DNA of 27,931 nt from Candidatus Iainarchaeum sp. (GTDB lineage Archaea > Iainarchaeota > Iainarchaeia > Iainarchaeales > DTGL01), in the NCBI GenBank assembly GCA_017608995.1, contig JAFCEU010000003.1:1-27931 (forward strand). Direction: 5' to 3'. The notes under the pieces are model-generated. The model was given only the letters and a program-made list of their open reading frames with translations. It was not told where the DNA came from and searched no databases. Made by a program: the position numbers and the translations under genes. Below, piece by piece: positions 1 to 7,254 of this stretch (within the stretch, counting starts at the first letter, position 1; each line of letters opens with the position of its first letter).

Positions 1-923
1 GCAACGATATTTATTATGCATTCTGTTGCTTCCTCATAGCCTGCTCTTAAAAGCAACCTCGGCATTAAATTGAGATGCATATGAAAGTCTTGCTTTATCG
101 GCATATGGATGAAATAATTGAAGTCAGCATTTAGCTGCTTTAAAGCAAGCAATGCTTTTTTAAGTGCAACCGCAAACTCACTAAGCTCAGCATCGCTGAG
201 CTCAGCAATATTTTTTCTATGCGTTTTTGGGAAAAATAGTAGCTGATAAGCGGCTCTAGAAGCAAAGGGAGTGAAGCAAGCAATGTGCTTACCGTTATAC
301 ACCGCACGCTTAGATTTAAGCTCAGTTTTTATTATTTTACAATAGGGGCAAGCGCCTTTTTCTCTTTTATATTCCTCAAACGCCTTTAACTCGTTTCCAA
401 AGCGCTCGCTGATTTTATTTACCGCAATTATCTGCGAATGCGCATGCGATAGGCTTGCGCCAGCGCTAAAACCCTGGTTTTTAAATATTGTTATTTCTTT
501 CACGCGTTTCATTCCGCCCAGAGCAAGGAAGCGCTCTTTATAAATCTGCAAGAGCTCAGCGATTTCCCCAACGCTTAAATCAGCCAAATCTTTATTGTGG
601 TCAGGAGTTTCAACTATTACCTCGTGCGTTCCAAAAGCAGTAAACGCTTTCAAAAACTCCTTATTCACTTTTTTTATCTTTCCCTTTGTTTGCACCGCTG
701 GGTATTTATTTGGAACAATGCGCTTGCGCCATTTTCCATTTTTGTCAGCATAGCGAGCAATTTCCTTAGGAGTCCAATCCTCATGCCCGGGACAGAAAGG
801 GCATTTGCTTTTAGGTGAGCGCTTTGCTTTATGCTTTAAGTGCTGCGGCCTCTGGCTGCGCGAGGTTGCAATTATAACCCATTCATCCAGCAGATAATCC
901 TTCCTAAGCTCGTGCATGTGCAT
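1..923 (-). CDS. galT: Galactose-1-phosphate uridylyltransferase, partial (3' end outside window)
   Basis: The minus-strand frame is open from an ATG at 923 to the window edge (307 codons). It would transfer UMP between UDP-glucose and galactose-1-phosphate (Leloir pathway) or serve a related sugar-phosphate nucleotidyl transfer in the cytoplasm. Visible motifs are CPFC at residues 41-44 (metal ligands), the HIT-type active site HAHSQ at 160-164 with His162 as the expected UMP-carrying nucleophile, a second CPYC pair at 192-195, and FHMHLNLMPR at 280-289, matching the C-terminal His cluster of GalT. Archaeal GalTs are only slightly longer, so probably about 20 residues are missing. A second ATG at 917 is possible. 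A TATA-like box lies 18-26 nt before the ATG, suggesting a leaderless transcript. The gene stands alone here; its downstream neighbours are not visible. Confidence 0.9.
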   Translation of the reverse strand, partial: MHMHELRKDYLLDEWVIIATSRSQRPQHLKHKAKRSPKSKCPFCPGHEDWTPKEIARYADKNGKWRKRIVPNKYPAVQTKGKIKKVNKEFLKAFTAFGTHEVIVETPDHNKDLADLSVGEIAELLQIYKERFLALGGMKRVKEITIFKNQGFSAGASLSHAHSQIIAVNKISERFGNELKAFEEYKREKGACPYCKIIKTELKSKRAVYNGKHIACFTPFASRAAYQLLFFPKTHRKNIAELSDAELSEFAVALKKALLALKQLNADFNYFIHMPIKQDFHMHLNLMPRLLLRAGYEEATECIINIV

Positions 924-1000
924 ATAAAAGTTGTTGAATATTTATATATCTTTTTATATCGTTCCTAAAAAAAGAAGAATAGTATTCAACAACTTTTTAT
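924..1000. promoter_or_regulatory. galT promoter framed by a 15-bp perfect inverted repeat
   Basis: Bases 926-940 and 983-997 are perfect reverse complements (minus-strand reading TATTCAACAACTTTT), extended to about 17 bp if one extra T is allowed, with a 42-base spacer. Read on the minus strand, a TATA-like box (atataaata, about 941-949) lies immediately before the arm nearest galT, and that arm runs up to the ATG. One arm therefore sits between TATA box and start, and the other lies upstream of the promoter. This fits a two-site repressor operator, but it could also be a chance AT-rich dyad or a fold in an upstream transcript. No other gene is seen between 924 and 1071. Confidence 0.5.
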
Positions 1001-1071
1001 AAAAGAAACAAAAAGTTAAATATCCTTTATGGTTCAAAAATGGCACTGATATTTTTCAATTGCGAAATTCA

Positions 1072-1572
1072 TCAAACGCGCAAATACTTCGCTATTTGCT
1101 CCGCGCAGTTGCTGCAGTAAGCCGCCTGCTTTTCATCCACTTCAGCAAGCGAATTTGAAAAGCTCATAACACATTGCTTATTTTGGCAGTGCTGCAAACC
1201 GAGCACGTGCCCGAGTTCATGTAAGCATTCCTTCACTACTCTCTTAAAGAAAAGTTGCTCCGCTTGCCTAAGCCTATACCAAGAAACAACACAGCACTTT
1301 GTTGCAAAGCTTGCTAAACCAAAAACAAAGTTTAAATCTCTATAGAATAAATCGCTAGCGGTCAAACCAATTGCAATATCGCAAGCATACCTTCTTCTTA
1401 TAATACTAAGCTCCCCTAAAAAATCGCTTGCGCTTAACTGATTCTCTCTTGCTAAGCACTCTGGTTTCTTAGCCCTTATAATTTCAACTTCAAATTTGAA
1501 TCCTTTTTCCAGCACGCTTTTTAGCTTATTTGCAAGGCTCAGCCCATCAAAGAGCACAACCAAGCAGCGCAT
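1072..1572 (-). CDS. amzA: Archaemetzincin-like zinc metalloprotease (M54)
   Basis: This 166-residue protein matches the archaemetzincin family. The zinc site HELGHVLGLQH spans residues 118-128 (His118, Glu119, His122, His128), followed directly by the family's second metal cluster: Cys129, Cys134 in CVMSFS, Cys153 and Cys156. The Met of CVM is the expected Met-turn region. There is no signal peptide, so it should be cytoplasmic; its substrate is unknown even in characterised relatives. The ATG at 1572 is preceded by GGTGA with a 4-nt spacer, a strong ribosome site. It abuts the DUF72 gene upstream without a gap and is the last gene of a nudix-DUF72-amzA minus-strand operon. Confidence 0.92.
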   Translation of the reverse strand: MRCLVVLFDGLSLANKLKSVLEKGFKFEVEIIRAKKPECLARENQLSASDFLGELSIIRRRYACDIAIGLTASDLFYRDLNFVFGLASFATKCCVVSWYRLRQAEQLFFKRVVKECLHELGHVLGLQHCQNKQCVMSFSNSLAEVDEKQAAYCSNCAEQIAKYLRV

Positions 1573-2298
1573 TCAATCACCTAAAAGCTCTTTAAGCTTC
1601 AAACAGTTTTTCGGTGCGCTAGCATTGAAATCATTATTAAAGAATGCATATACTGCTTTCGGCTTCGCCTTCTTTATTTTCTCCGCCCAGCTTAGCAATT
1701 CTTGCTCGGAATAATCATGCCTATACCATTGCTCTGTGCCATGGAATCTAATGTAAGCATCCTTGCTTGTTTTTATAACGCTTTCAGGGATTCCTAAGCG
1801 CTTTGGCGCAGAAACACTCACAAGGCACAGCTTGGCTTTCTTCATTTTATCATAAATCTCTTTACAAAACCAAGATTTATGCCTAAATTCTATAAAGTTT
1901 TTATACTCCGCATTAAGCTGCCCTTGCATCTGCTTGAAAAACTCGTTACTTTTATGGATTGAAGGCGGCAGCTGAAATAGTATGCCAGCAAGCTTTTCAC
2001 CAAGCAGCTCAGCGAGCGTATAAAATTTTCCCACTGCTTGCTCCGTATCTTTAAACCTTTTTATATGCGTTATTTCGCGATTGGCTTTCAACACAAGCTT
2101 AAAATTTTCTGGCGTTTTCTTAACCCAGTTCTTCAGGGTGCTCTCTTTAGGCCAGTGGTAAAAGCTGGAATTTATTTCTAAAGCGTTGAAATGCTCAGCG
2201 TAGAATTCAAGCCACTTGCTTGTTGGCAGATCTTCAGGGTAAAATAATCCGCGCCAGTGCCAGTAATAGAACCCGGAGCAGCCCAAATACTTATCCAA
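1573..2298 (-). CDS. DUF72 (YecE-like) family protein
   Basis: The protein (241 residues from the chosen start) begins with the DUF72 signature: GCSGFYYWHWRGLFYP at residues 6-21, then FNALEINSSFYHWP at 37-50. DUF72 proteins are predicted TIM-barrel-like and their biochemical role is not settled. I place the start at the TTG at 2298 because a GGTGA motif (2308-2304) lies 5 nt before it; a GTG at 2307 inside that motif would add three residues. With the TTG start it overlaps the end of the upstream nudix gene by 8 bases, implying translational coupling. Length is near the usual 240-260 for the family. Context gives no clear job. Confidence 0.88.
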   Translation of the reverse strand: MDKYLGCSGFYYWHWRGLFYPEDLPTSKWLEFYAEHFNALEINSSFYHWPKESTLKNWVKKTPENFKLVLKANREITHIKRFKDTEQAVGKFYTLAELLGEKLAGILFQLPPSIHKSNEFFKQMQGQLNAEYKNFIEFRHKSWFCKEIYDKMKKAKLCLVSVSAPKRLGIPESVIKTSKDAYIRFHGTEQWYRHDYSEQELLSWAEKIKKAKPKAVYAFFNNDFNASAPKNCLKLKELLGD

Positions 2299-2728
2299 TA
2301 AAATCACCCAATGAGCGCTGCTTCAGGAATTCGTAAGCTTTTTTCAACACCTGCTTAGCATTATTAAAAGTAACCTTCTTCACCGCTTCCTTATACGGAA
2401 GCCACTCATAGCCTATATGTTCAAACGAAAGCCTCACTCCCTTGGTTGCACTTTCCACAAGGAAGAATATTACTTCTTTCTTTATCGTTTCACCGTTCTG
2501 CTTGAAGAAATAGGTTATGCGCTCTTCAAACCCGGGAATTACCTTTACGCTGGCAATTCCAGTTTCCTCCTTAAGCTCTCTTAACATCGCTTCCTCTGCT
2601 GATTCGTTGCCTTCGATATGCCCTTTAGGAAAGTCCCAATGTCCTTTACTGTAATGCAAAAGCAAGAATTGCAAGCCAGCATTTTCCCTTACAAACACCA
2701 CGCAACCAGCACTTATTTCATTGCGCAT
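2291..2728 (-). CDS. Nudix hydrolase, diadenosine tetraphosphatase-like
   Basis: This 145-residue protein has a textbook nudix box at residues 36-58 (Gly36, Glu42, Arg50-Glu51, Glu54-Glu55, Gly57), preceded by HWDFPKGHIE, which is typical of Ap4A hydrolase-like nudix enzymes. It probably hydrolyses dinucleoside polyphosphates or another nucleoside diphosphate linked to X; the substrate cannot be fixed from sequence. The ATG at 2728 has no Shine-Dalgarno, but a TATA-like AAATTTAAG about 25 nt upstream (around 2750-2760) fits a leaderless first gene. It leads the operon into the DUF72 and archaemetzincin genes. Confidence 0.9.
   Translation of the reverse strand: MRNEISAGCVVFVRENAGLQFLLLHYSKGHWDFPKGHIEGNESAEEAMLRELKEETGIASVKVIPGFEERITYFFKQNGETIKKEVIFFLVESATKGVRLSFEHIGYEWLPYKEAVKKVTFNNAKQVLKKAYEFLKQRSLGDFIG
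2304..2308 (-). promoter_or_regulatory. Shine-Dalgarno GGTGA deciding a TTG start for the DUF72 gene
   Basis: GGTGA (minus strand, 2308 to 2304) is complementary to the UCACC found at the 3' end of 16S rRNA. It is followed by a 5-nt spacer and TTG at 2298-2296. The same motif precedes ATG starts at 1572, 14015, 14894 and 19031 with similar spacing, supporting the TTG over the GTG embedded in the motif. Confidence 0.55.
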
Positions 2729-2780
2729 GAAGAAAATGAAAATAAAAAAAGCTTAAATTTATTCCATTGCTTTGCGCCTG

Positions 2781-3494
2781 TTACTCAATAAATTGTCTGT
2801 ACTCAAAGTGATTGAACTTATAAAGTAGGCGATTTATTTTAGAGCCTTTAAATGTGTATTTCTGCAGCAGTTCCATCATTGTGCCAGAGAATTCATCAAA
2901 GCTATGCTCCTGCGTTGCATCGAGAAAATAAACAATGTCCTTAAACTCCATTATCACAAATGCATGCGTACTCAAATCCTCGAGCTCAGCTATTACAACG
3001 CTTGCATTTTCATTACCTAGGGCAAAGAGGATTGAGCAAAGAAAAACAGCCAAGTCCTCATCATCGGCAACTCTATGAGCTAACATTTCAGCAGGCGTAA
3101 GCCAAAAATTGAGCTCAACATCAGGCTTCACATAATGGATCTCTTTCTGCAGAAACTCAAATGCTTTCCTTGCGGCCCGCAGGAAATCCTTTTCATAGTT
3201 ATAGTTTTCTGGCTTAAACTGGGCAACCAAGGATTGCACCGTCAAATCGTCTTTATTTATTAACCCTTTTATTTCACCAACAGTTTTCGTTTCCCGTTCG
3301 TTTATGAGCGGAGCATACTTTTTGAGCAGCAAGCGGTAGAGCTTAAGCCTTAAGCCCTTCTCAGAAAATTCAAATAGGCTTGTGGTTTTAAGCTTTGCTT
3401 TCAGCTCTTCGATTAAGGTTTCTTTCTCTTTAAGCTCCTTAGCAAGCTCATTAACCTTCTTCCTGAGCTCTATAATTTCATCGTTCTCTTCCAT
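2781..3494 (-). CDS. Coiled-coil protein with a transglutaminase-like domain lacking the catalytic Cys
   Basis: Residues 5-36 form a charged heptad-like coil. Residues about 100-200 resemble a transglutaminase/protease-like core: WLTPAEMLAHRVADDEDLAVFLCSIL corresponds to the usual stretch around GDCEDKA, followed by HAFV (His177) and YFLDAT (Asp192), the expected His and Asp of the triad. The residue where the nucleophilic Cys should be is Asp145 (ADDED instead of GDCED). Cys153 lies two helical turns further on and is an unlikely substitute. The protein is therefore probably a non-catalytic binding relative, or else my alignment is shifted. No signal peptide or membrane segment is seen. It is transcribed divergently from the Lys-rich protein, sharing a 73-bp promoter region. 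Confidence 0.7.
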   Translation of the reverse strand: MEENDEIIELRKKVNELAKELKEKETLIEELKAKLKTTSLFEFSEKGLRLKLYRLLLKKYAPLINERETKTVGEIKGLINKDDLTVQSLVAQFKPENYNYEKDFLRAARKAFEFLQKEIHYVKPDVELNFWLTPAEMLAHRVADDEDLAVFLCSILFALGNENASVVIAELEDLSTHAFVIMEFKDIVYFLDATQEHSFDEFSGTMMELLQKYTFKGSKINRLLYKFNHFEYRQFIE

Positions 3495-3567
3495 ATATAC
3501 ATAATTTTTCTGTCTGGTAAAGCCTTAAAACATATTTTTTTAAATAAAAGAGCTCATTTTAGGTAAG
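3495..3567. promoter_or_regulatory. Divergent promoter region
   Basis: The 73 bases separate two genes that start in opposite directions. On the plus strand TTTAAATAAAAG (about 3539-3550) lies about 20-28 nt before the ATG at 3568, and AGGTAAG just before that ATG is a weak ribosome site. On the minus strand AT-rich stretches upstream of 3494 could act as a TATA box, but none is clear. Confidence 0.4.
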
Positions 3568-4668
3568 ATGAGCTCGAAAAGCATTGATAAGCGAAAACTC
3601 AGAGAAGAGATAAAGAATGCATTAGCAAGGCTTCGCAGGGAAAAGGCAGCAAGCATAGAAAAAGAAGTTGATGAAAGCATTGAATTTAGTGAAGTGAAGA
3701 AAAGAGCAAGCGCTGAGTTGGAGAGAATAAAGGAGCATGCTATTTCTACAGCTAATAGCGAGCTCGCATATGAGTGGTTGGCACATTATAGTAACGAACG
3801 TTTGAAGCATGAGAATAAACTGATTTCGAGAATTAAAAAAGAGCTTGAAAAGCTGAGGAGAGCATTTTTGAAGAGAGAGCTAAGCGTTAGGGAATTCAAA
3901 GCGGAACTAAGTTCATTAAAAAGAGAGCTTATGGAAAGTAAAGCCTGCTCTCAGTTATTCCAGGATTTGCATGAAAGATCACTTGAAAGACTAAAAAAAT
4001 TCAAGCGTGTGCCAAGCTTTGTAAGTGCTCAGCATGAACGCATGCCGAGTAAGTGGCATGAGATGATAAGGGAGCGCTTTGCAGACCTTTTCCGCGAAGA
4101 AAAGCTAGAACGTTTAAGAGCGTTGGAGAGAGAGCTAATTGTAGCATATCATATCACAGAGGAAGAAATAAGGAAAGCGATGCAGAGGGCAAAGAAGCTT
4201 GAAAAAGAGCCCTTGCTTGATTTAACTGTATTGGAAAAGAAAGCGATGCGCGAACTTACTCTGGTAGATAAGCTTTCGCAAGGCTTTGATTTCTTTTGGG
4301 AGAGGTTGCGCGCGTTAGATATTATCGTTGAGATTAGGAAGTATTTTGAGCAAGAATCTCAGAAGCTTATCAAACCAAGGGCAAAGAAGCTTCGAAAAGC
4401 AAAGAAATCTGTAAAGAGGAGAAAGAAAAAACAGAAAGAGACCAAGACAAAGAAACCAAAGAAAAAGCCAGCAAGGAAAAAAACAAAGAAGCGGAAACAA
4501 GCTAAAAAAGTTAAAAAGAAAAAGCCGAGCAAAAAGCACACAAAAAAACAGAAACAAAAGAAGAAAGCGAAACGCAAAACAACGCGTGCTGCAAAGCAAA
4601 AGAAAGCGCAAACAAGCGCTCAAAAAAGAAAAAAATCAAAGAAAGCTAAGCGAAAATTAAAACGCTAA
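3568..4668 (+). CDS. Helical protein with a long Lys/Arg-rich C-terminal tail, function unknown
   Basis: I do not recognise a family. Residues 1-265 of 366 are almost entirely charged and predicted helical or coiled coil, with no Gly-rich or catalytic motif. From residue 271 to the end, 59 of 96 residues are Lys or Arg, interspersed with Thr, Ala, Pro and Gln, like histone H1 tails or nucleoid-protein tails. This suggests nucleic-acid binding through a disordered tail, with the N-terminal coil giving oligomerisation; that is inference. The ATG at 3568 follows AGGTAAG. The gene meets coaD tail to tail with no bases between the stop codons (4668/4669). Long open frames antisense to the tail are artefacts of A-rich coding. 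Confidence 0.75.
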   Translation: MSSKSIDKRKLREEIKNALARLRREKAASIEKEVDESIEFSEVKKRASAELERIKEHAISTANSELAYEWLAHYSNERLKHENKLISRIKKELEKLRRAFLKRELSVREFKAELSSLKRELMESKACSQLFQDLHERSLERLKKFKRVPSFVSAQHERMPSKWHEMIRERFADLFREEKLERLRALERELIVAYHITEEEIRKAMQRAKKLEKEPLLDLTVLEKKAMRELTLVDKLSQGFDFFWERLRALDIIVEIRKYFEQESQKLIKPRAKKLRKAKKSVKRRKKKQKETKTKKPKKKPARKKTKKRKQAKKVKKKKPSKKHTKKQKQKKKAKRKTTRAAKQKKAQTSAQKRKKSKKAKRKLKR

Positions 4669-5178
4669 TTATTTCTCAATTGAAAGCTTCTTCTTTAATG
4701 CTATTTCAACATTTTCAGGCACGAACCCTTTTACACATGCGCCAAGCTTTACAAGCTCTTTCACAATAGTAGAATTTATATAGAAGTATTCCGGGCTTGT
4801 CATTATGAAAACAGTATCCACTTCGCTATAGAGTTTTCTATTTATAATCGCCTGCTGAAACTCATAGCTAAAATCACTCACTTCACGCAAACCGCGCAAT
4901 ATTGTTTTTGCACCCTTTCTTTTCATATAGTCCACAAGCAAGCCGGTGAATGATTCAACTTCAACATTTTCAATATCAGCAAGAGCGTCTTTTGCAAGCT
5001 GCACGCGTTCCTCTATAGTAAACAATGGCGTTTTTCTTGGACTAGTGGTTATTGCAACAATAACCCTATTGAAGATTCGCACAGCGCGCTTTATCACATC
5101 TATATGCCCTGAGGTAATCGGATCAAAAGTACCTGCATATACAGCAATTCTCCCATTATCACCAGCATCATTTTTCAT
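4669..5178 (-). CDS. coaD: Pantetheine-phosphate adenylyltransferase, bacterial type
   Basis: Penultimate step of coenzyme A synthesis: 4'-phosphopantetheine plus ATP gives dephospho-CoA. The 169-residue protein follows bacterial CoaD along its whole length: GTFDPITSGH at residues 16-25 (nucleotidyltransferase HxGH-type site with His25), SPRKTPLFTIEERV at 46-59, RGLRE at 95-99, EFQQAIINR at 106-114, and INSTIVKEL at 134-142 matching the ISSxxVKE motif. Most archaea instead use an unrelated-length PPAT, so this looks like a gene of bacterial origin. The ATG at 5178 is preceded by GGGTG. Its start overlaps the end of coaE by 11 bases, so the two are coupled. Confidence 0.93.
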   Translation of the reverse strand: MKNDAGDNGRIAVYAGTFDPITSGHIDVIKRAVRIFNRVIVAITTSPRKTPLFTIEERVQLAKDALADIENVEVESFTGLLVDYMKRKGAKTILRGLREVSDFSYEFQQAIINRKLYSEVDTVFIMTSPEYFYINSTIVKELVKLGACVKGFVPENVEIALKKKLSIEK

Positions 5179-5749
5179 ACAAACACCCTACTTGTTTAAA
5201 TATTCTCAATGCTTGCTTTTCCACCTTTTCTGGTTCAAATATATTATTTATTATGAAGTTTGCGTTTTTAACCTTTTGCGATAATGGGGCTTGCGCTTTC
5301 ATCCTCGCAAGAGCTTCCTCTTTTGTAAAACCCATCTTCATGAGCCTCTCTATCTGCTGCTTTCTTTTTGCCCTAACAACAACAATAAAATCAAATATGC
5401 TTGCTAAAGAGGCTTCGAAAAGCAGAGGCACCTCAACAAAGATGCAGCGATGCTTTTTTCTAGCACGCATTATCTCCTTATTCAGCTCTTTAATTACTTC
5501 CGGGTGTATTATTGCTTCCAGCTTTTTCCTAGCAACACCATCCTTAAAAACAAGCTTAGCAAGCTCTTTCTTACTGCATGTGCCAAAAGCTTTCTTTAGC
5601 TTCTGCTTAATCTTTTCCCTTTTATAAAGCTCGCTTACAATAGCATCACAGTCTATAGTGTACGCGCCAAGCTTCTTGAAGCTCCCTAATGCTAAAGACT
5701 TGCCGCAAGCGATATTGCCGGTGATTGCAATAACTGGCATAAGATTCAT
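5168..5749 (-). CDS. coaE: Dephospho-CoA kinase, bacterial type
   Basis: Final step of CoA synthesis: ATP-dependent 3'-phosphorylation of dephospho-CoA. The 193-residue protein has the CoaE P-loop GNIACGKS (residues 11-18), the AYTIDCDAIV segment with the substrate-side Asp, AIIHPEV, FVEVPLLFEA (the conserved P-L-L-F-E motif) and VVVRAKRKQQIERLMKMG. Length is normal for bacterial CoaE. Many archaea use a GTP-dependent DUF359 kinase here instead. The start is ATG 5749 or the in-frame ATG 5740, which would begin MPVIAITG as most homologues do. It is the first gene of the coaE-coaD pair. Confidence 0.92.
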   Translation of the reverse strand: MNLMPVIAITGNIACGKSLALGSFKKLGAYTIDCDAIVSELYKREKIKQKLKKAFGTCSKKELAKLVFKDGVARKKLEAIIHPEVIKELNKEIMRARKKHRCIFVEVPLLFEASLASIFDFIVVVRAKRKQQIERLMKMGFTKEEALARMKAQAPLSQKVKNANFIINNIFEPEKVEKQALRIFKQVGCLYEK

Positions 5750-5882
5750 ATTAATTGAAAAAAGAGATAAATTGCTCGTTTTTTAGCAAAGCTAAACTGG
5801 TTAAGTTTTCTAATTTTTATTGTACTTTTAGTAAGAAATTCTAAAAAAATACTTTTAATAATAAGCTACGCGGCAATTAATT

Positions 5883-5948
5883 TGGTGCAAGCAGTTTTGT
5901 TGCCTCGTGCAACATGAGTTCCGTCAGGAACTTTCGCTGCTTGCACCA
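5883..5948 (-). ncRNA. Possible three-way-junction RNA at the 3' end of the coiled-coil gene
   Basis: Three nested perfect stems occur in 66 bases. P1 pairs 5883-5894 with 5937-5948 (12 bp; core GGTGCAAGCAG/CTGCTTGCACC). P2 pairs 5898-5903 with 5909-5914 (TGTTGC/GCAACA, 5-nt loop). P3 pairs 5917-5922 with 5927-5932 (AGTTCC/GGAACT, 4-nt loop). On the minus strand the element includes the last codons of the 441-residue coiled-coil protein, and its stop codon TGA (5926-5924) lies in the UGAC loop of P3. A run of seven T on that strand (5849-5843) follows about 35 nt later and could end transcription. It may be a 3'-end stability or termination structure, a cis-regulatory RNA or a processed small RNA. 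The strand is inferred, since the pairing is symmetric in DNA. Confidence 0.5.
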
Positions 5949-7249
5949 TTTTTCACTGACTTTTTCTTCGCATTTACAACAATTTTAATATCTTTCTTAA
6001 GTGTGCTTGAAAGCACATCTTGGAGATTTTTGATCAATACAATAAGCTCTTCTTTTAGTTTGCTCTTTTTTTGTCCGCCCTCACTTATCTCCTCCTTTAC
6101 TTCGCTAAGTTCGCGTTCCAAGCGCTTTAGTTCCTGCTCAGCTTGCTGAATTGCTTTCATTATTGTATTCTTTCTAAGCTCCTTCTGAATCTTAAGCATT
6201 TCAGCTTCAAGCTCATTCAATGGCCAGAAGAACTCGTTGAAAAAGTCCTTTTGAGCTAGTTTTAAAATAGCGTTCTGCGTCTTTACCAAATCCCTTTCCT
6301 TCAGCGTAATTGCCTTTTGCTTTATTGCATTTTTAAGCTCATCCAAGAGCGACTTTATAAGCTCTCCTTTAGGGTCAATTTTTATAAGCGAAATTGGCTC
6401 TTCAAAAAGCAACGAAATTGTTTTAAGCTCGCGCTCTTTAAGTAAATAAACTCTACGATCGTTTGCATTCTTTAACCTCTGCAACGCCTTCTTTACATCT
6501 GCGATCTCTGAATGGAAGCGCTCTCTTAGCAAAGCTCTTTTCTCAGCAAGCTCTTTCTCTTTCCTCTTAAGCTCTTCAAGCATTCTTGCCTGCTTCGAGC
6601 TTTTAAGCTTATCAAGCCGCTCTTTCATATTTAGCTTTTTCTCTTCAGCACTTTTTAATGAACCTTCCAATTCTGAAAGCTTTTGTTCAAGCGTTTCTAA
6701 AGCAGCCTTCTTTTTTTCTACATCTCTCAGCAGCTTTTCTATCATTGTTGAGAACACAATAGGATTAGCGTTGATTACCTGCCTCAGTTTCTCTAGCGAT
6801 TCATCTATGCTTTGGAAATTTTTCCCTACCGCGCGCATATGCTCAGCTAATAAAGCGCTTGTATATGCAATGCTTTTTCCGCTTGCAAATATTTCCTTTT
6901 GCAGGCTCAGCTTGCTTTCATAGCAATAATCAGCTATCTGCTGTGCGCTAGCATCAAAAGGCGGCTCTATTTTTTGCAATAACGCACGTAATCTTTTTAC
7001 TGCTTGCATCCTGCTTGTTTCGACCGCCTTTCCAAAGCGCTCATTTTCGCTTTCTATTGGGAGCTTTTCCACCTCATTCAAAAGTGTTCTAATCTCTTTT
7101 ATAGAATGTTTGATCTCCGCAAATATCTCAGGCACAGCTCTTTCAAGCACATCGGTTTTAGCTCTTTCCTTCTCAACAAATTCTCTGGCTTTATTAAGCT
7201 CTACAGCAATGCTTTCGCGCTTTCCAAAAAGCCTCGAAAGAAAACCCAT
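5924..7249 (-). CDS. Long coiled-coil protein, function unknown
   Basis: This 441-residue protein belongs to no family I recognise. It starts with GFLSRLFGKRE, a short amphipathic basic segment that could touch a membrane. Residues about 165-250 and 370-415 are strongly charged coiled coil (many Glu/Lys heptads such as LEQKLSELEGSLKSAEEKK). Between them is a less regular helical domain (about 255-365) with FFNEFFWPLNELEAEM. No transmembrane span, Cys pair or nucleotide site is seen. The architecture suggests a structural or scaffolding role. A TATA-like box about 23-31 nt before the ATG at 7249 suggests a leaderless start. Its final codons and stop lie within the stem structure at 5883-5948. 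Confidence 0.8.
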   Translation of the reverse strand: MGFLSRLFGKRESIAVELNKAREFVEKERAKTDVLERAVPEIFAEIKHSIKEIRTLLNEVEKLPIESENERFGKAVETSRMQAVKRLRALLQKIEPPFDASAQQIADYCYESKLSLQKEIFASGKSIAYTSALLAEHMRAVGKNFQSIDESLEKLRQVINANPIVFSTMIEKLLRDVEKKKAALETLEQKLSELEGSLKSAEEKKLNMKERLDKLKSSKQARMLEELKRKEKELAEKRALLRERFHSEIADVKKALQRLKNANDRRVYLLKERELKTISLLFEEPISLIKIDPKGELIKSLLDELKNAIKQKAITLKERDLVKTQNAILKLAQKDFFNEFFWPLNELEAEMLKIQKELRKNTIMKAIQQAEQELKRLERELSEVKEEISEGGQKKSKLKEELIVLIKNLQDVLSSTLKKDIKIVVNAKKKSVKNGASSESS

Positions 7250-7254
7250 AAGAG

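Noticed and set aside
3350..3500. Recurring GCAAGC/AGCTT-rich short words in many genes, considered as uptake or repeat signals
   Set aside because: They follow Ala, Ser, Leu and Lys codon choice in all genes and show no fixed spacing or array.
4315..4623. Very hydrophobic Phe/Leu-rich frame antisense to the Lys-rich tail
   Set aside because: AAA/AAG Lys codons read backwards as TTT/CTT, giving a false membrane protein.
5883..5948. Hammerhead-type ribozyme reading of the three-way junction
   Set aside because: Neither strand has the conserved CUGANGA and GAAA junction strands; on the minus strand the junctions read CGAA, CA and AAA.
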